Below are positions 9,442-22,540 of a stretch of 64,000 nucleotides of DNA, piece after piece. Origin of the DNA: Takifugu bimaculatus (taxonomy: Eukaryota; Chordata; Actinopteri; Tetraodontiformes; Tetraodontidae). Location of the stretch: NCBI GenBank assembly GCA_004026145.2, contig CP034996.1:10717282-10781281 (forward strand), written 5' to 3'. The notes below the pieces were generated by a model that had not been told where the DNA came from, did not search any database, and saw only the letters and a program-made list of their open reading frames with translations. A program made the position numbers and the translations under genes. The first letter of the stretch is position 1. Every line of letters begins with the position of its first letter.

Positions 9442-12400
9442 AATGTGTGTGTGTGTGAGGGACGACCTGTCCGCGTTGAGCCCGCTCCAGGGGCGCCGTT
9501 AGCACCCAACCTCAGCGTGATGGCGGCCCGGCCTCCCGTCCGCGCTGGTCCGCCTGCTCGTTGCCGGGCAGTTTAAAGGTCACGCAGTCCTGGCAGGTTT
9601 CGCGGCTAACGGCGACGGCCGATGCGCTTCCTCCCAGAACTCGGAGGGTCCGTTTGGGTCTTTGAACGGGGGTTCACCAGAGGAGATTAGCTGTCAACAG
9701 TTTGACGCCTCAGCAGCAAAATAAAACCTTCCCAGCTCGCCGCTTCTCCGCTTACTGCCGATGCTACGTGCCCAAAAGCAACGGATAACTAGCACAGTAT
9801 CCCATCTTTTTTTCTTGCGTTCAAAGAATCCATTTGACTGTTCCTGGAGCTAAATCTGGACTTGATGGTGCACTCGTGGCGGCTGCGGTGGAAACTAAAA
9901 TCCTTCACTGCGAGATGCCCGTGCTGAAGATGTCCAGCGGCGCGCGGTCTCTCCAGCTCGGAGCCGCGTGCTAATTTTAGCGATGGAGGGTTCAAAGGTT
10001 AAGAAGGGTTTGAAACGGTGCTGCGCAGCAGGGGGTGGACCTGAGCGGTCCTCCCACATCAGACGAGCCGTCCTGTCAGCTGTTGGAGCAAATTAAAATA
10101 CAGTTTACAGTTTCTGCCAAAAGACATTTATTAAGATTTAAACGGTGAGCGCTTTGATTTTTTCCTTTGATGTGATCTGCTGCCGGTGGGCTGACGCAGA
10201 AAACATAATTTTTACTTTTTTAGATGAGCTCTAAACTTCGAATAATGGCAAAATTGATGTAATCAGCGGTAAAAGTGGTGGCGTTTCTTTTCATTTCAGG
10301 CTAATTGGGCCTCATTTTTGCTAAATTTAAACAGGCTTCCTGTTGGTAGCCTGCGTCCAAGGAAGCTCTTTGTTGCTTATTTGTTTTACTGGTTAATATT
10401 TATTATTATATGAGATCTTAATTATTCTCCTGAGCCTGACTGGGTGGCAGATGGGACACTTGGGAATCACACTCGCGCCTCTCTGCTGCTCATGGCCTCG
10501 AGACGGTTGTTGACTGTGTTTGTGCCTCAGGTATCTGAATTGGATTGATTCGATTTGCATAAATAAACTAAATAAATTGGGCTCTCGATTGCCTAAATTT
10601 TCGTCCATTAAGTCCCCACAAGAGAACTAATTGCGGCAGCTCTTAGTAAATAAGGAGGCAGCGTCTAAAATGCCGGCTCTCTACTGCCCCCTATCTTGTT
10701 TCTTTGATTATAGTTTCATTTTGTTTTGTGCTGCAACATTATTAGACGTTTGTTTTCATGGTCGGTTGAGGCCGGCTACTTTGAGGGCTCCACAGTCCTC
10801 CGTTTTTCAAAAGAACAATTAAATTATTTGCATTCTGAACACCATTTTTAAGCGGCCTTACGAAGTGGCTCCGATCTGATCGCGATTATCTTGGCCAGAA
10901 AATTTCAGGATGGAGAAAACGCCTCCTTATCTAGGAATGAATGTTGGCTTCCTCTTTTCCAGGAGCGTTTTTCTCTCGCCCACAGGTGAATCCGGTTCAG
11001 AGCACTTGAATAAACCGCGTTCAACACTCAAGTGCCTCTGTTCCTTGAACGTTCAGTTCCTCAGACAAACACGAGCCCCAGTGATTATTCGTTATATTAT
11101 GGGCGCATTAAAAAGGCTTGATGGAACATCGACGCAGCAACTAAGTGAATGATGAGACAGACCTTCTGTCCAACTCAGGTAGATTTGGATTGAGAGTTGC
11201 TCCATTTTCAGCTGTAAACTTACCTATGCTAGTGCTATATTAGCTAAGCTAGGTCGTTTAATTACTCTTGAGGCCTTTCAAACATGGGAATAACATCGAT
11301 TTATTGGCTAAAATGAGTTAGAATCTGCTTTAAAAGGTGGCAACATGATATTGTCAAGTGATTGGCAGATGGGCTTCATGTGATCGTGACCCTCTTCAGC
11401 CACTAAAGTCCATTTTAGCATCTTCTGCTGATGTTTCCACTCAATTGTCCTTTTGAGGAATTCGTTGCTGAATTTAGAGGACATCTTAAGTCAGCTGTGG
11501 CAGTTATTTCCAGGTACTTCTGGGTGGTAACCCCTGGGTCATAGTGACGGTAACACACCTTTGATGATGAACACTACAGAAGCGTGGGCTAACACACACT
11601 AGAATCCACAGAGCAGACGGCTGAGCGTCCCCTTAAAGTCCCCCCCCCCCACTGAAACGAAAGTAATGGAGAAGTGATGGAGACCAACTTGATCCCTCCT
11701 GTCTCTTTGTTTGCCCCTCAGCCGGCTCCTTCGGCTCCACGCCCACACACTCATCAGCCTCCCCCTCACTTCCCCCAAAATCCTCCGTCCACCCTTCAGT
11801 CCTCCCTGCAGGGCACGGAGAGGACAGCCCCTCCTGCTGCGCCCTGCCTTTCCTCTTACCCAGGGGTGCTCAGATCCCGCTTCCCAGCCGGGATTTCTGT
11901 CCTGCCAGGTAGATCAGTGTTCACCCAGGATCCCACTTTGGTCGGAGGACATTATCTGGCTGGCAGGACCTAAACCACCTAAACAGCAGCACAGGTAGGA
12001 GAGCCGAGCGCTCACAAGGCAAAGCAGGACCTCCGGAGAACCAGGAGACAGTGAGGCCAGCACGTGTCCATCTGAAGTGCATTAGCATTAGCATTAGCAT
12101 GACTCATCCCTCCTCCTTCCTTAAGTGGTTACTGGAATCATCAAAGTTAACACAAATTACTTCAGAGGATTTAGAACCACCTATTTGCTAATAGTAGGTA
12201 TGTAAATGAAGGCACCTCAAAGCACACTGTTTCAGACTCTCCGCATCCCCTCCGGGTCTCCACAGAACCCACATTAAAGTGAAAATAACACAAGTTAAAT
12301 GAATAAATGACCGAGTCGCACCTTCCCTTGTTTGCTTTCCCACACGCCCAAGATGGAATCGCACAAAGAGGAAAGCAGCTTGGAGGCTGTCGGCTCCGTC

Positions 12401-12553
12401 ACCCTCCGTGCCAGATCTCCTTCCCTCCTGTCCATCTCCTCACATTTTGGGGTGTAAACAACCTCGGCGCCGACTCACAGCTAACCCTGCCTCCCCTGCG
12501 CGGCTCCGCGAGCTGTCGCATCTCTTTAGATGCCACATCACATCGGGACAGCG
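9442..12553. other. Intron, unique sequence with an AT-rich block
   Basis: 9450-10090 is GC-moderate. 10090-10610 is AT-rich and unique, with words such as TTTGCATAAATAAAC and AATATTTATTATTATATG, and is a candidate noncoding element. (GCATTA)n repeats three times near 12081-12101. No gene recognised. Confidence 0.4.
10940..10991 (+). promoter_or_regulatory. Weak recursive-splice-like site (junction 10985/10986)
   Basis: Two pyrimidine tracts in tandem end in TTTTCCAG (10962) and TCGCCCACAG (10985). The second abuts GTGAAT, a sub-optimal donor. The frame stays open for more than 100 nt afterwards, which is not informative by itself. Confidence 0.2.
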
Positions 12554-12578
12554 AACACACACACACACACACACACAC
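12554..12578. repeat. (AC)n microsatellite
   Basis: Uninterrupted AC run. Confidence 0.9.
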
Positions 12579-13894
12579 CCAGAACCCTCCACAGAGCCAC
12601 ACGACCTGCTGTGTGCTGGGCTCCTCCAGGCTCTACCCGAGCACCAAGAAACACATCAAATAGACCCAAATCTCCGAGTGGGAAACAAAAAAAAAAGAGG
12701 GAAAAAAGTAAACAGCATGGCAGCGGGATCTATTTTAGGTAAACCTCATAATTTAGGCTTTACTGTTTCACTGCTGTCGGAAAAAAAGCAATAAATTCAA
12801 ATGAGGTTTCTCAAACTCCAAATTGACTCGAATTCTTCGCCTTCGCCAAGATGCTAATTCGGCTTCATACTTGAGAGAGCTCACGTGTCAACGAGCAGAT
12901 TAGAAACAGCCTCTTTAGCCGCAGGCACGGCGGCCCGAAAATGGAAAAACGGGCGTTTCACGGACGCCTCGCTGCGCTTCTCCGAGCGTAAACGTGCGGC
13001 GCGGCCGTGCCAGCGTGGGGCCGCAGCCTAGAGGGGGCGTGGCCTCACAACGCGCCCACGCTGCTGTCATCGTATCCCCGAGGTTAACCTCAATCTGTGG
13101 CGAGGAGCCAGGAATTTCCGGGCTGGTTGCAGGGACGGCGGGCGTGAACGGGGCGGGGGGGGGGGGGGGGCAGAAGTCTGGGAGTGATTACGGGGGTGTG
13201 GGGTCGAGTCGCGACACGTGGCTGGCAGAGACTGGACCAGGCACCAGGACCGGGCGGGTCCGCAGAAACGGGTGCAGCTCACGTTCCGCCGCTTGAGTGT
13301 CTCCCAGCGAGGTTTTGGTGGGGAATGAATCCCAGTTAAACGCCAAAGATCAAAGTGGAGCTCCTCCGGAGGGGGAGGGGGCCGTGGTCGGGGGTCTCGG
13401 CTTTGTTGCTGCTAAATATAGACTTGAGGAACGCCACAAATTTGCAGCCCAGCCTCTGGATGAGATCACAGCTGACAGGCACAACCATGGCGACGTGGGC
13501 CATGCACACGCGCAGAGGCGTGGCTTGCTTTGCCCCCCCCCCCCTCGACATAACGGCTGACCTCGCCTCAGGAGCAGAGCCGCAGTCCAACGTTTCCACC
13601 GTCTCCTCTTTCAGGCCGCAGCCGCACTGACAGAGTCACATTTTGCCTTTAATTATTCTCCCTGCTGCACATTTATACGCTCACAAGTGTCCTAACCGCC
13701 CACCCCCCCGCCCCCGCCCCCGCCTGCCCAACCCCTTTAGGCCCAGTTTTTCCTGGGCTGACCTGAGATCAAACGCAGTGCAGATTGTTTGACCCGAGGG
13801 GGGGGGGGAAGAACTCTCTGGGGAGGATTTACTGTGGACCGAGTAAAGGCAATAAACATTCCATTTAACAGAGTGATGACAGAGCAGGTTGATA
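12579..13894. other. Intron, partly GC- and CpG-rich
   Basis: 12950-13280 is CpG-rich and contains a G14-type run (about 13148-13170), the perfect 12-bp palindrome GAGGTTAACCTC at 13080-13091, and further C and G runs at 13535 and 13799. No gene recognised. Confidence 0.35.
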
Positions 13895-13906
13895 CCACAC
13901 ACACAC

Positions 13907-13960
<54 letters not shown>
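13895..13960. repeat. (CA)n microsatellite
   Basis: A 66-bp CA repeat with one GCAC interruption. It lies 340 bp upstream of a (GT)n of the same length, in inverted orientation. Confidence 0.95.
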
Positions 13961-13963
<3 letters not shown>

Positions 13964-14299
13964 ACCCCACCCCAGTGTATCAGCGCTCTGTCATGCTCGG
14001 CTTAGAAGGGACAGAACCTGAAGACGACTTCAAACCACTGACCCCGACGTGCGCGCTGCGTGCGTGTTTTTTCTATTGATTTTTATCTCCGTGAAGTCTC
14101 ATGAATCCTCGAGGGGCCATGTTAATGTCCTTTGGCCCTCGGGAGGCGGCGGAGAGGAAGTTTGGGATTGGGGCCAAAAGGTTGATCGCATTAGTGACTT
14201 CTATCAGGATTCATTTGAGGAGCGGTCGGGAAACAAGTGATGCTCCGGCACTGAGGCCGACCTTGACATTTGGGTGTCCTGGCAATCTCCCCCGATGGG

Positions 14300-14302
<3 letters not shown>

Positions 14303-14367
<65 letters not shown>
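14303..14367. repeat. (GT)n microsatellite
   Basis: A 65-bp uninterrupted GT repeat, complementary to the CA repeat at 13895-13960. Confidence 0.95.
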
Positions 14368-14370
<3 letters not shown>

Positions 14371-16419
14371 CATGCAAAGTTTGCCTGGTTACCAGATGAA
14401 GACGTCCGATTTAAAGGTCAAACAAAGAGGGGAAGCATGTTGGAAAGGAAAGAACAACGAGGGGTTAAAAATAACAATTCGCTGACTTGTATGGCGACGC
14501 GCATGGATGCATGCGCGCACAAACGTGCACAAACGTGCACCCCCGGGGGGGCTTCCAGTGGGGTAGAGCGTAGGTGGGCCTGGCGATAGCTTCCACCACC
14601 GCGGCGCTGAGTGCGGCAGAACGAAGGATGCGGAAACGAGGAAGGAAGTCCGTTAGGGCGGCGTGGCGACGCAGTCGTTATCTCTTCGCCCTTGGTCCGC
14701 GCGTTCGCCATCAAAGGTGGCGCCACCGTTCACGGCCGCCTCACGCGCTCGCAGCTTTGGCGTCGCGCGGGGTGACACGAGAGAGCTGGAAGGATGCGGA
14801 GGGGAGAAGTCGAAATAGAAAAAGAAAGCCCAGGGAACGCTGACCTAAATGGCAATATACAGTAAAATGCTTTTCTCATTACATCTTCCCCAGCTCCATA
14901 CGTCAGCGCCCCCCCGGGGGGGACGGGGGACGGGTTGGGGGGGGGGGGGCGACCTTCAGCTTTGCCCTTCACAAAACAATGGCTGTAATAATCTCTCCTC
15001 CCTCCTGAGGTCAGCAGCAATGAGCACACGCTGTCACGCACGGGGGTTTGCTCGGACCGCACCTGCAGCTCACGTGCACGCTTCTAGCTGCCCCCCCCCC
15101 ATTAGCACATCTTCCTCTGTGTGTGTGTGTGTGTGTGATGGGCCGCTCGGCGATAGCAGGGATGCTAATCCAGGCCTGTCTGCATGCACTGGTGCCGGCC
15201 CTTGCAAATTGAATTTGTCAGCCCCCCCCCACCTTTAATTAACTCCCTTACCTTAGACTGTGCGTGCTGCTTAGCTGGTTGACCCCCCCCCATCTAAATG
15301 ATATTTTATTTATTCTGCTCCTGGAGGAACAGGATCCATTGCACCGTCCTTCAGAACACACCCTTCTTCTGTCTCACTGACCTGCTCTCCACCTTCTCAA
15401 ACACACCCGTCCTCCCCTGACTTGCCTCTGTGCCCCCCCCGCGTCCCATTTAACTCCTGGTCTTTCTTAATATCCGCTGTAGCTGCGCACTGAGAATTAA
15501 TTTGCACATTTATAACGTCAGACAGCTGCGTAGGAGACGGCTGAATAGAATCAAAGTTTCAAGTGGGCTCCCACACATTTCTGCCTTTATTTTCTCTCCT
15601 TTCGCAACGTTGTGCCCTCCGCGAGACAACGGACGGTGGTTCGGATCCCTCGGAGGAGGAGGAAGACGTGTGAGTCAGGTGCTACAAAATGTGGAACAAT
15701 GGTGTCTGCTGTGTAAAGATTGGCATTTCTTCCCTCTGGCCTCGCCAGGTCGCTCCGAACCCGCTGCTTTTGCCGCCTCACACAACAAACGAGCCGCCTC
15801 TCCCCTGCTACTTTGGTGATGGACTCAAACCCCCGGCTTACTTATCTCATCCTCTCGTCTCCGCTTCCCGTCGTCTTTCTATCTGCCTCCCCCCGCCGCG
15901 TCGTAATCCGACATGTTGAAAACACACGCGAGAACCCCCCCCCCTCCCAAATCTTCCCAATCACATCCATGGGCGCCACGTGGGATGGCAGCTACACCTG
16001 GCGTGTTTTGTTTGTGCCTCCTCGCCGCTGAGGGGAGGGATGGATGCGATGATCCCGCCGTTGGCGGCCAGCTGGCGCCTGGTTTGATCGGGAGACGACG
16101 ACACTTGAGCGGCGGCGGCGGCGTCTGCGTGTGAAGCCGGTGGGATGAGACCTGTTTTACAGTTTTAGGATCCTTTCGTGGAGCCTTTACATACAGCAGG
16201 CGCCTCCTTTCCACCTTTGCTTCGCCAATTATGACCCCCCCCCACCCCCCCATCTCACCACCTCCTGCACGTTCACTTAAATCCCATCGACGTGTTTTCC
16301 TTTTTTCCCAGCTGTTTCCCCCTCGAGTGAGCATTTTCTCACCTCGTCTCCACAACCTCATCTAACAGGTCCCCTCCCCCTCCTCCCGCTCCTCCCCCCA
16401 CCCCCCCGCTCCGTCCCAT
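14368..16419. other. Intron with many C and G homopolymer runs
   Basis: G or C runs of eight or more occur near 14938, 15091, 15222, 15282, 15430, 15936 and 16236. A short (GT)n lies at 15119-15137. No gene recognised. Confidence 0.4.
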
Positions 16420-16870
16420 TGCCGTCATTAGTGTCTGAGCCGTTAGACGTGGAGTGACACTGTCAGTGGGGGCAATTAGGTGGTGGGGAGAGCATTGATG
16501 ACGAAAATCTGCCAGCTCAATGCATCAGAGGTGCAGAAATGGGTGATTTCTGTGGGGTGATGATGACGAATTGGGGGGATTAGGAACATAAAGGAAAGTG
16601 CGCGATGAAGATTAGTACATTACAGGCTGTTGCCATGATGAGATTTGACCATTCATCTCACTTTTCCGCCAGTTTCGCAGCAGCCTCAGTGGTAAAAAAA
16701 AAAGAAAAAAAAAGGACAAAACAGGCACCAGAACTCAATTAAAACATCTGTATTGATTTGTGCAGGTTTATATTGTCATTAAATAACCCAACAACGCTCC
16801 CCTGATACTTTCAGGGCGTTTCCGTGTTAAAATGATCCATTTTTCATTGTCTAACAAAGCACTCGCTGTA
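16420..16870. promoter_or_regulatory. Candidate conserved noncoding element
   Basis: Non-repetitive, low-CpG, ATG/GAT-rich block with no coding potential, including the stretch around GCATTGATGACGAAAATCTG (16492-16511). It resembles vertebrate intronic enhancer-type sequence by composition only. Conservation could not be tested. Confidence 0.25.
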
Positions 16871-18821
16871 CAGCCTGTAAATATTGCTAATCTCGCCTGG
16901 ATTCCTTCCAGCCGCCGCGGCGTCGGCTCTTAAAAAAGGCCTAAATGTTTACGGCGTGGATCCAGGCAGAGAGGAACCGCCGACATCGAGATGCCGCTCA
17001 GACGCTTCCGGAGCAGAAGTCCCCGAGCTCGTGTCGGCGACTCGCTCCTCCGGTTCTGCCGCTCGCCGCCGCTCCCGCCTGATTAACGCGTGATCAATAC
17101 AGGCAGACGTCCATGTAATTATGATAGATTGGATTCCTCCTCGACATGAGACTCCTGACGGGGGCCGCGGAGACGTGACACGTTCCCGTCAGACGCTTTT
17201 CCATGTTCTGCTCTCCTGGGTGAATACAGCTGGCTTCCTTCCTCATTAGAAGCCTGTAGCTCGTTACCTGCAGGAATATTTTCAGGTTCAATGTTTACCT
17301 GTGCTGCGAAATGTTGCCTGTGGTGCGTCACACCCCATCATTCAGGCCCGCAGCCAGCGCAGCCACACACACGTCACCAGTGAGTGTGTATTTTCACATC
17401 ATTTGGCTGTTTGTTGAAGAAAATGTGTGTTTATTTCTGTCGATAGCTGGTTCATGAATCTTTCTTATCGATGTTGTTACGTCCAGTGACGGAAGTCTCA
17501 GCGTCAGGTTGAAACTCGTTGTGGCGGCCTCGAACGAAGTGGGCTGTAGTGTCCTTCTTAAACCTGAGGGGGGCGCTGTGTCACATTTTAGCAAAAAGAG
17601 GGTAGAGAAGGAATTTACCAAAACATTGCTTTGATAAATCAAGAAAAATTGACCTAAACAAACGTTATGAAGCAAATCCATCACGGCACGAAAAGACGGA
17701 GCTCTGATTTCCAGAGTCACCTGATCAGTGACGTCACCTGATCAGTGTCATCATTTGCTGCTACACGGGCGCCGCCTGTACCGGCGGAGAGGGAGTTCAA
17801 CACGTGGTTTTTCCTGTCGTCCATCAGATCGTTCAGGTTTATAGTTCATCTGATTTGAAGGTGAATTAACCCCAATTTTCGATCGGCCAGTTTGTTTTGA
17901 CACGATTGCGACCGTCTGACAGCTTTTTTTTAGTGTAAACTAGAAAACAACAACGTATCGCCCCACCCCGAGGGACATTCGCGTGACTTGAGACGCGTCA
18001 GCCTCCAAGAACAGACCTTCGCTGTCGACAACCATCCCTCTGAGCCACCTTTGACACTTCTGACCAGCCTTAAAAGAGCCAAAAAAATGTGTAAAATTAA
18101 TAATTCAGGCTATATTAAAGCACATTTCCCAGTTATAGATGAGACTCGACCCCATTTAGGGTTGATGAGAGATCAGGTGAGACCCCCCCCAGATGCAAGA
18201 TGGGGGCAGGATGATGAATTTCCAGTGAACAGAGAAGCTGCCTTTTTCTTTTTACAGAAACTTTTAAAGTCAGGCGCAGAAAAGACTAAAGCAGTGGTGC
18301 GGACGCACGAGGGGCCGCTGTTGTCTGGCTGAGAGGAAATATGATGTTAATAACGTTCCGCACATCAGGAGGCAGCGTTAATGAAAGCGATCGATCTTTC
18401 TTATGGAAAAACTCTTGAAAATCAGGCCCAGGTGGACCATAAGGAGCGAGGAGGTTCTAAAAATGGACCATTACGTTGAGCTGACGCGCCCCGCTGCACA
18501 CGTCTCACGGAGACGGGTGTGTTTGGGCTGTGGAACGTCCTGCTGCAGCTCTTCTGACAGCTGACGAGACCAAAAAAAAGACACAAACCCGACAACATTC
18601 GCTGTGTTGACGAGCAAACATCACTGGGTAACATTTGCCAATCAACACACAGCAGCGCCAGTAAAAACATGCAGATTATTTCCTCTGTGGACTCCAGCAG
18701 ACACGGGTTGGATGCCGCGCACATTTATCCCGTGAATAACAAGCAAGTCGCTCGTGTTTAGTGTGTGAAAGTCCACAGCGGCCACTTTTTAAAAAGGGCT
18801 GCGACCTTCTTCAATACCATC
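16871..18821. other. Intron, unique sequence
   Basis: 16900-17090 is CpG-rich; the rest is mixed. A tandem CACCTGATCAGTG word repeats at about 17718-17747. No gene recognised. Confidence 0.35.
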
Positions 18822-18844
18822 GGGGGGGGGGGGGGGGGGGGGGG
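18822..18844. repeat. Poly-G tract, 23 bases
   Basis: An uninterrupted run of 23 G, the longest G run in the window. Confidence 0.95.
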
Positions 18845-18964
18845 CGGTTGTGGACGACTTCCTGCGCCGTTTGCTGATGTGCTAACTGGTTTCTAAGCTA
18901 ACTCTCGTATCTGTGGCTGCGCCTAAAAAAGTCCTCGCTGGAGGGGAAAGCAGCATATTTGTGC

Positions 18965-19165
18965 TCTAAGAGTCGACTTGGTGGTGTAGTGATTACCGTA
19001 GCACTGTTGAGAAGGTCAGAGGTTCAATCTCCAATCGAAACGGGCCTGTTTTTTTTAAATTTGCATGGTTTTCTTCCCTATTCCCAACTTCCCCCACAGG
19101 GGAAGTGGCCAAATTAACAATAGGTTGCGTATTTAATTAACTTCATGACCTGGTTAGCTGCTTCG
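18965..19165 (+). mobile_element. Decayed tRNA-like dispersed fish repeat
   Basis: The start resembles a pol III promoter: A-box-like TGGTGTAGTGA (18982-18992) and B-box-like GGTTCAATCTC (19021-19031). It continues into degenerate versions of the words TTGCATG, TTTTCTTCC and CCCCCACAG, familiar from a repeat present in many teleost genomes that I recognise but cannot name. Strongly diverged, without clear target-site duplications. Confidence 0.55.
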
Positions 19166-20745
19166 CTAACAAGGGCCAACAACCATTAACGTCCAATCAA
19201 GGATGGATAACAGTTTGTGACCCGGCGTCAGATGCGGAGGCTGATGTGGACACCGGGACCTCCACCGTTGATCTTTGCCTCCACGCGCTCTGGAAGGATT
19301 CTGTGTTTGTTGGCGTTGGTGCGTTGACGTGAACACGGCGCTCGCTGCGGGTACGGCGTGTTGATCAGCTCTTAACATCTGGAATCGGGCATGCTAATCC
19401 TGACATGATATGACCGTGACCATTTGAGATTTCCCGAAGCTTCAGGACGCAGGCGCCAGGATGGGAAACCACGTTTGTGAGACGTAGATGCTCATTATGA
19501 GGGTGGGAGGGCGAGCAGACCTGAGCGGACGTGATGCCGGCAGCGCTGGTGCTCGATAGCGGAAGCTCACCTCTGCCCCCCCGCTGGGAGGATGTTGGGC
19601 GTGGACGTGGGCTCGCTGCCCCCCCGTCACAGCCTCCCTGAGGGAATGCACCATGTGTCAGCGGCCTTAATTACTATACCTCCTCTCCTCAAAGATTAAT
19701 GACGCCTCACTTCTCCCAGTATTTATCACCCTATCTGCTCATTAGCATTCCGCTGTTTGCATCTATAGTGCACGTGCATGTATGCACGCTGGGCTGTAGA
19801 TTAACTTATTTTCATCTCGGTGTCACTAGGGCAGAGAGAAAAGGCAAAGAATGCAGCCCAGCGCTGCCAAAGTCCTTCGTTTTGCTCAATTCTGCCTCCT
19901 GGGTTGATGCTGCTAATGTTTAGCATCTTGTGTTGCGTTTTTATGCAGGAAATCTGACTTCATTTGGTTTTTGTGTCTCATTACAGTTAGTGAATAAATT
20001 ATTAGTACTGAAACTCAGTCACACACACACACATTTGCACTTCTATCCTTGGGAGGACCCCAGCTGCTGAGCCAGACCATAATCACCCCAACTAAATGCC
20101 CTACACAGCTTCCACGCGCTTTGAGGGCCACCGGGGTATTTAGAAATGTGTCAAACAAGCTTTAAGACCAACTTTAAGACATGGATATTGCAAATGTTGC
20201 AACTGCCCCCCCCCCCCCCCCCAAAGACCTGCCTATTCTGGACCAGTTATGGCCCCTTAATAATATGTGTTTGTCTCAATCGGCCTGGAAATGCTGCGTA
20301 AAACACTTGCGATAATCACAACAGCCGCAGCTTCAGGCAGCAACGGTCCTCCGAGGGGTCATAAAGCAAATGAGAAAACATCCACAACTCCCTTAAACTC
20401 CCAAACTCCTGTTTCCATGACAGAAAAGGGGGGGGGGGGGGGCGTCCACGTAGAAAGGTTGTGTGAAAGGAACCGCGGGGTAAACGCCCCCGAATGGCCG
20501 CCTGTTATGTGTGATTGCGTAACGCAGGGCCTGCGACGGAGCCGCATTAATCAATAAACCATACGGGCTGTTCATTTACATGATAATGTGTAAAAGATAA
20601 TGGATCAGGACAAACGATGATAGACAACTTAATTTCTTCATAATTATCACGAGCAGAATAAAATTAGGATTTTTTTTTTTTTTACCGCTCATCATTCCTG
20701 CGTTAAACGCACGCGACAGTAAGTCATAGGGTCGTAAATCAGAAC

Positions 20746-20747
<2 letters not shown>
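19166..20747. other. Intron, unique sequence with AT-rich block and C17 run
   Basis: 19660-19840 is AT-rich unique sequence (AATTACTATACC, AAAGATTAATGACG) and a candidate regulatory element. C17 lies at 20206-20222, a G run near 20430, and T13 near 20671. No gene recognised. Confidence 0.35.
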
Positions 20748-20784
<37 letters not shown>

Positions 20785-20790
20785 TGTGTG
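20748..20790. repeat. (GT)n microsatellite
   Basis: GT run with one GAGTG interruption at the 3' end. Confidence 0.9.
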
Positions 20791-22059
20791 AGAGGGGAGG
20801 GGATATAACGCTCACATTACGCCTTATCAGGACATCAGCTGCCAGAGCGGCAGCTCACATCGGTGGTTGGAGCCTCTTTGGTTGTGTTTTGTTTTAATAA
20901 GCTGCTTCAGGTCTCGTGATGTGACTGGAAAATTCCCCCAGACTCTCCGTGGACACTTCCAACTAACCTTTGAGCCCGGAGGGGCGGAGAGAGAGAGAGC
21001 ACAGCAAATAGGAGTATTAATCACAGCGACAGCCCCCGATAACATCACACACACACAGACACACACACCCCTACACACACACACACACACACACATGGTG
21101 GGCTGCATCGGTCCTCTGGTGATGCAGGTTCCAGAACTGCTCTGATAGTGAAGCTAAACGTGTGTTTACATCAACACGCTGATGGAGACTAGCTGGTTTT
21201 TCTCTGAAACCTGATTAAAGACCCAGAGTTCAGGTGGATCTAAATAGATCCATTTGATTTAATGAGTGCCGCGGCAACAGTGCGGGACGGAGGCCTCGGC
21301 GGTAACGGAGGGAATCTCCTTTGGTCTTTTCAGACAACCATGTTTTCTACATTTTTAATGAAACGGTTGAAATTTCTTTTGTTTTTTTTAAGGATCTAAA
21401 GGGCACAAAGCCCTGTTTCTGTTTATATCTTAAACGAATCTCTGGCTGCGTTCCGGAGAGCCAACAGAAGAGCGAGGATGTGTGAAGGTTAGGCATCTGC
21501 TCGGGAAGCAAACAAGACGGCGGCGAGGCGGCGAGGCGGGCGTGTTTGTCTCCGCTGCTCACCTTTCCCGCTCCAGCCCGAGCTGCTTCACACCCCCAAT
21601 ATTCCAAATGGATCTCCACGTTCGGTCCGTAAACGGGCGCAGATGGTGGTTGGTTCGCGGCCCTGCTGGCTGATCAAGTGAGCCACAGGAAGTACGGGAG
21701 GGGAGGTCCTTCCCCCACATCCGGCCCGGGCGCAGGGATCTATCAGGACCCACTGGATCTATCGCCGAGGCTGGCGGCATCCCCGCGTGCGTTCATTCCA
21801 TTCCTTCCTCTTCTCTGCGTAGATTCAATCCATTTTCTCCGGATCACGCGGGGGCGGGCTCAACGCGGGGCTGGCGGGCGTGCACGCGCCCGTGCGCCCT
21901 GACCTTTAACACATGATGTATTCATGTGCAGTAATCCACACAAACAGGGCCGACGAGCCCCGGCTCGGCCCGGCTGAGCGCTGGCTTCGGTTCGGCAGGC
22001 GCAGGTGCGTTTGCATGCGCGGCGACATGCACGGGCGGGCGCGCACGGGCGCCGCACAG
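20791..22059. other. Intron with (AC)n and a CpG-rich patch
   Basis: Interrupted (AC)n lies at 21047-21095. 21840-22060 is dense in CpG (GGGCGGGC, GGCGGGCGTGCACGCGCC) and could be a small CpG island. No exon recognised. Confidence 0.35.
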
Positions 22060-22540
22060 CCGATGATTCCCTCAATGGAGTCATTAGTGATAAATATGAG
22101 GTAATCATTGCTGGTGATGTATTTTTAGACCGTAATTATCTGCTGGTCCTGCAGAGAGCCCAGCGAGGCGCCCCCCCTCCCCCCCCCTCCCCGGGCGGGG
22201 GCGCGCAGCCTTTATCCGCCGCTTGATCGTGTGTTTTCAGGCACCGTTTGGTTACTTGATCACACCGCGGCCTCCGATTACGATGATCTTTTTTTGGTTT
22301 CACTCTGGAAATTTACAGGAGGGGTGAAAACCATGACCGAAGAAGCCGAGGGAGGAGGTGAAAAGACTTTATGAGGCAGGTTATCGTGGAGCATCTGGCT
22401 GTTGTTTCCTAGGAAACCACTTTAGTGCGTGTGGAGGTTGCAGTAACCCCGGAATACTGAGGCAGTTCCTTTGGATATAGGCTGAAATTGCCTGGGATGT
22501 AATCGGATAACATCTAATCTCTTCAATTACATCCGGGGGT
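22060..22540. promoter_or_regulatory. Candidate regulatory block with palindromic RFX-like site
   Basis: AT-rich unique sequence (22070-22145) and a second block (22370-22540) flank a C-rich patch. GTTTCCTAGGAAAC at 22404-22417 is a perfect 14-bp palindrome resembling an RFX X-box, with differences from the consensus in both halves. Regulatory role is inferred only. Confidence 0.25.

Noticed and set aside
11960..11999. AG|GT pair GCACAG|GTAGGA as a recursive splice site
   Set aside because: Purine-rich upstream sequence, no pyrimidine tract, weak donor.
18965..19040. A tRNA gene
   Set aside because: A- and B-box-like words are present but no cloverleaf arms pair; it continues into dispersed-repeat sequence.
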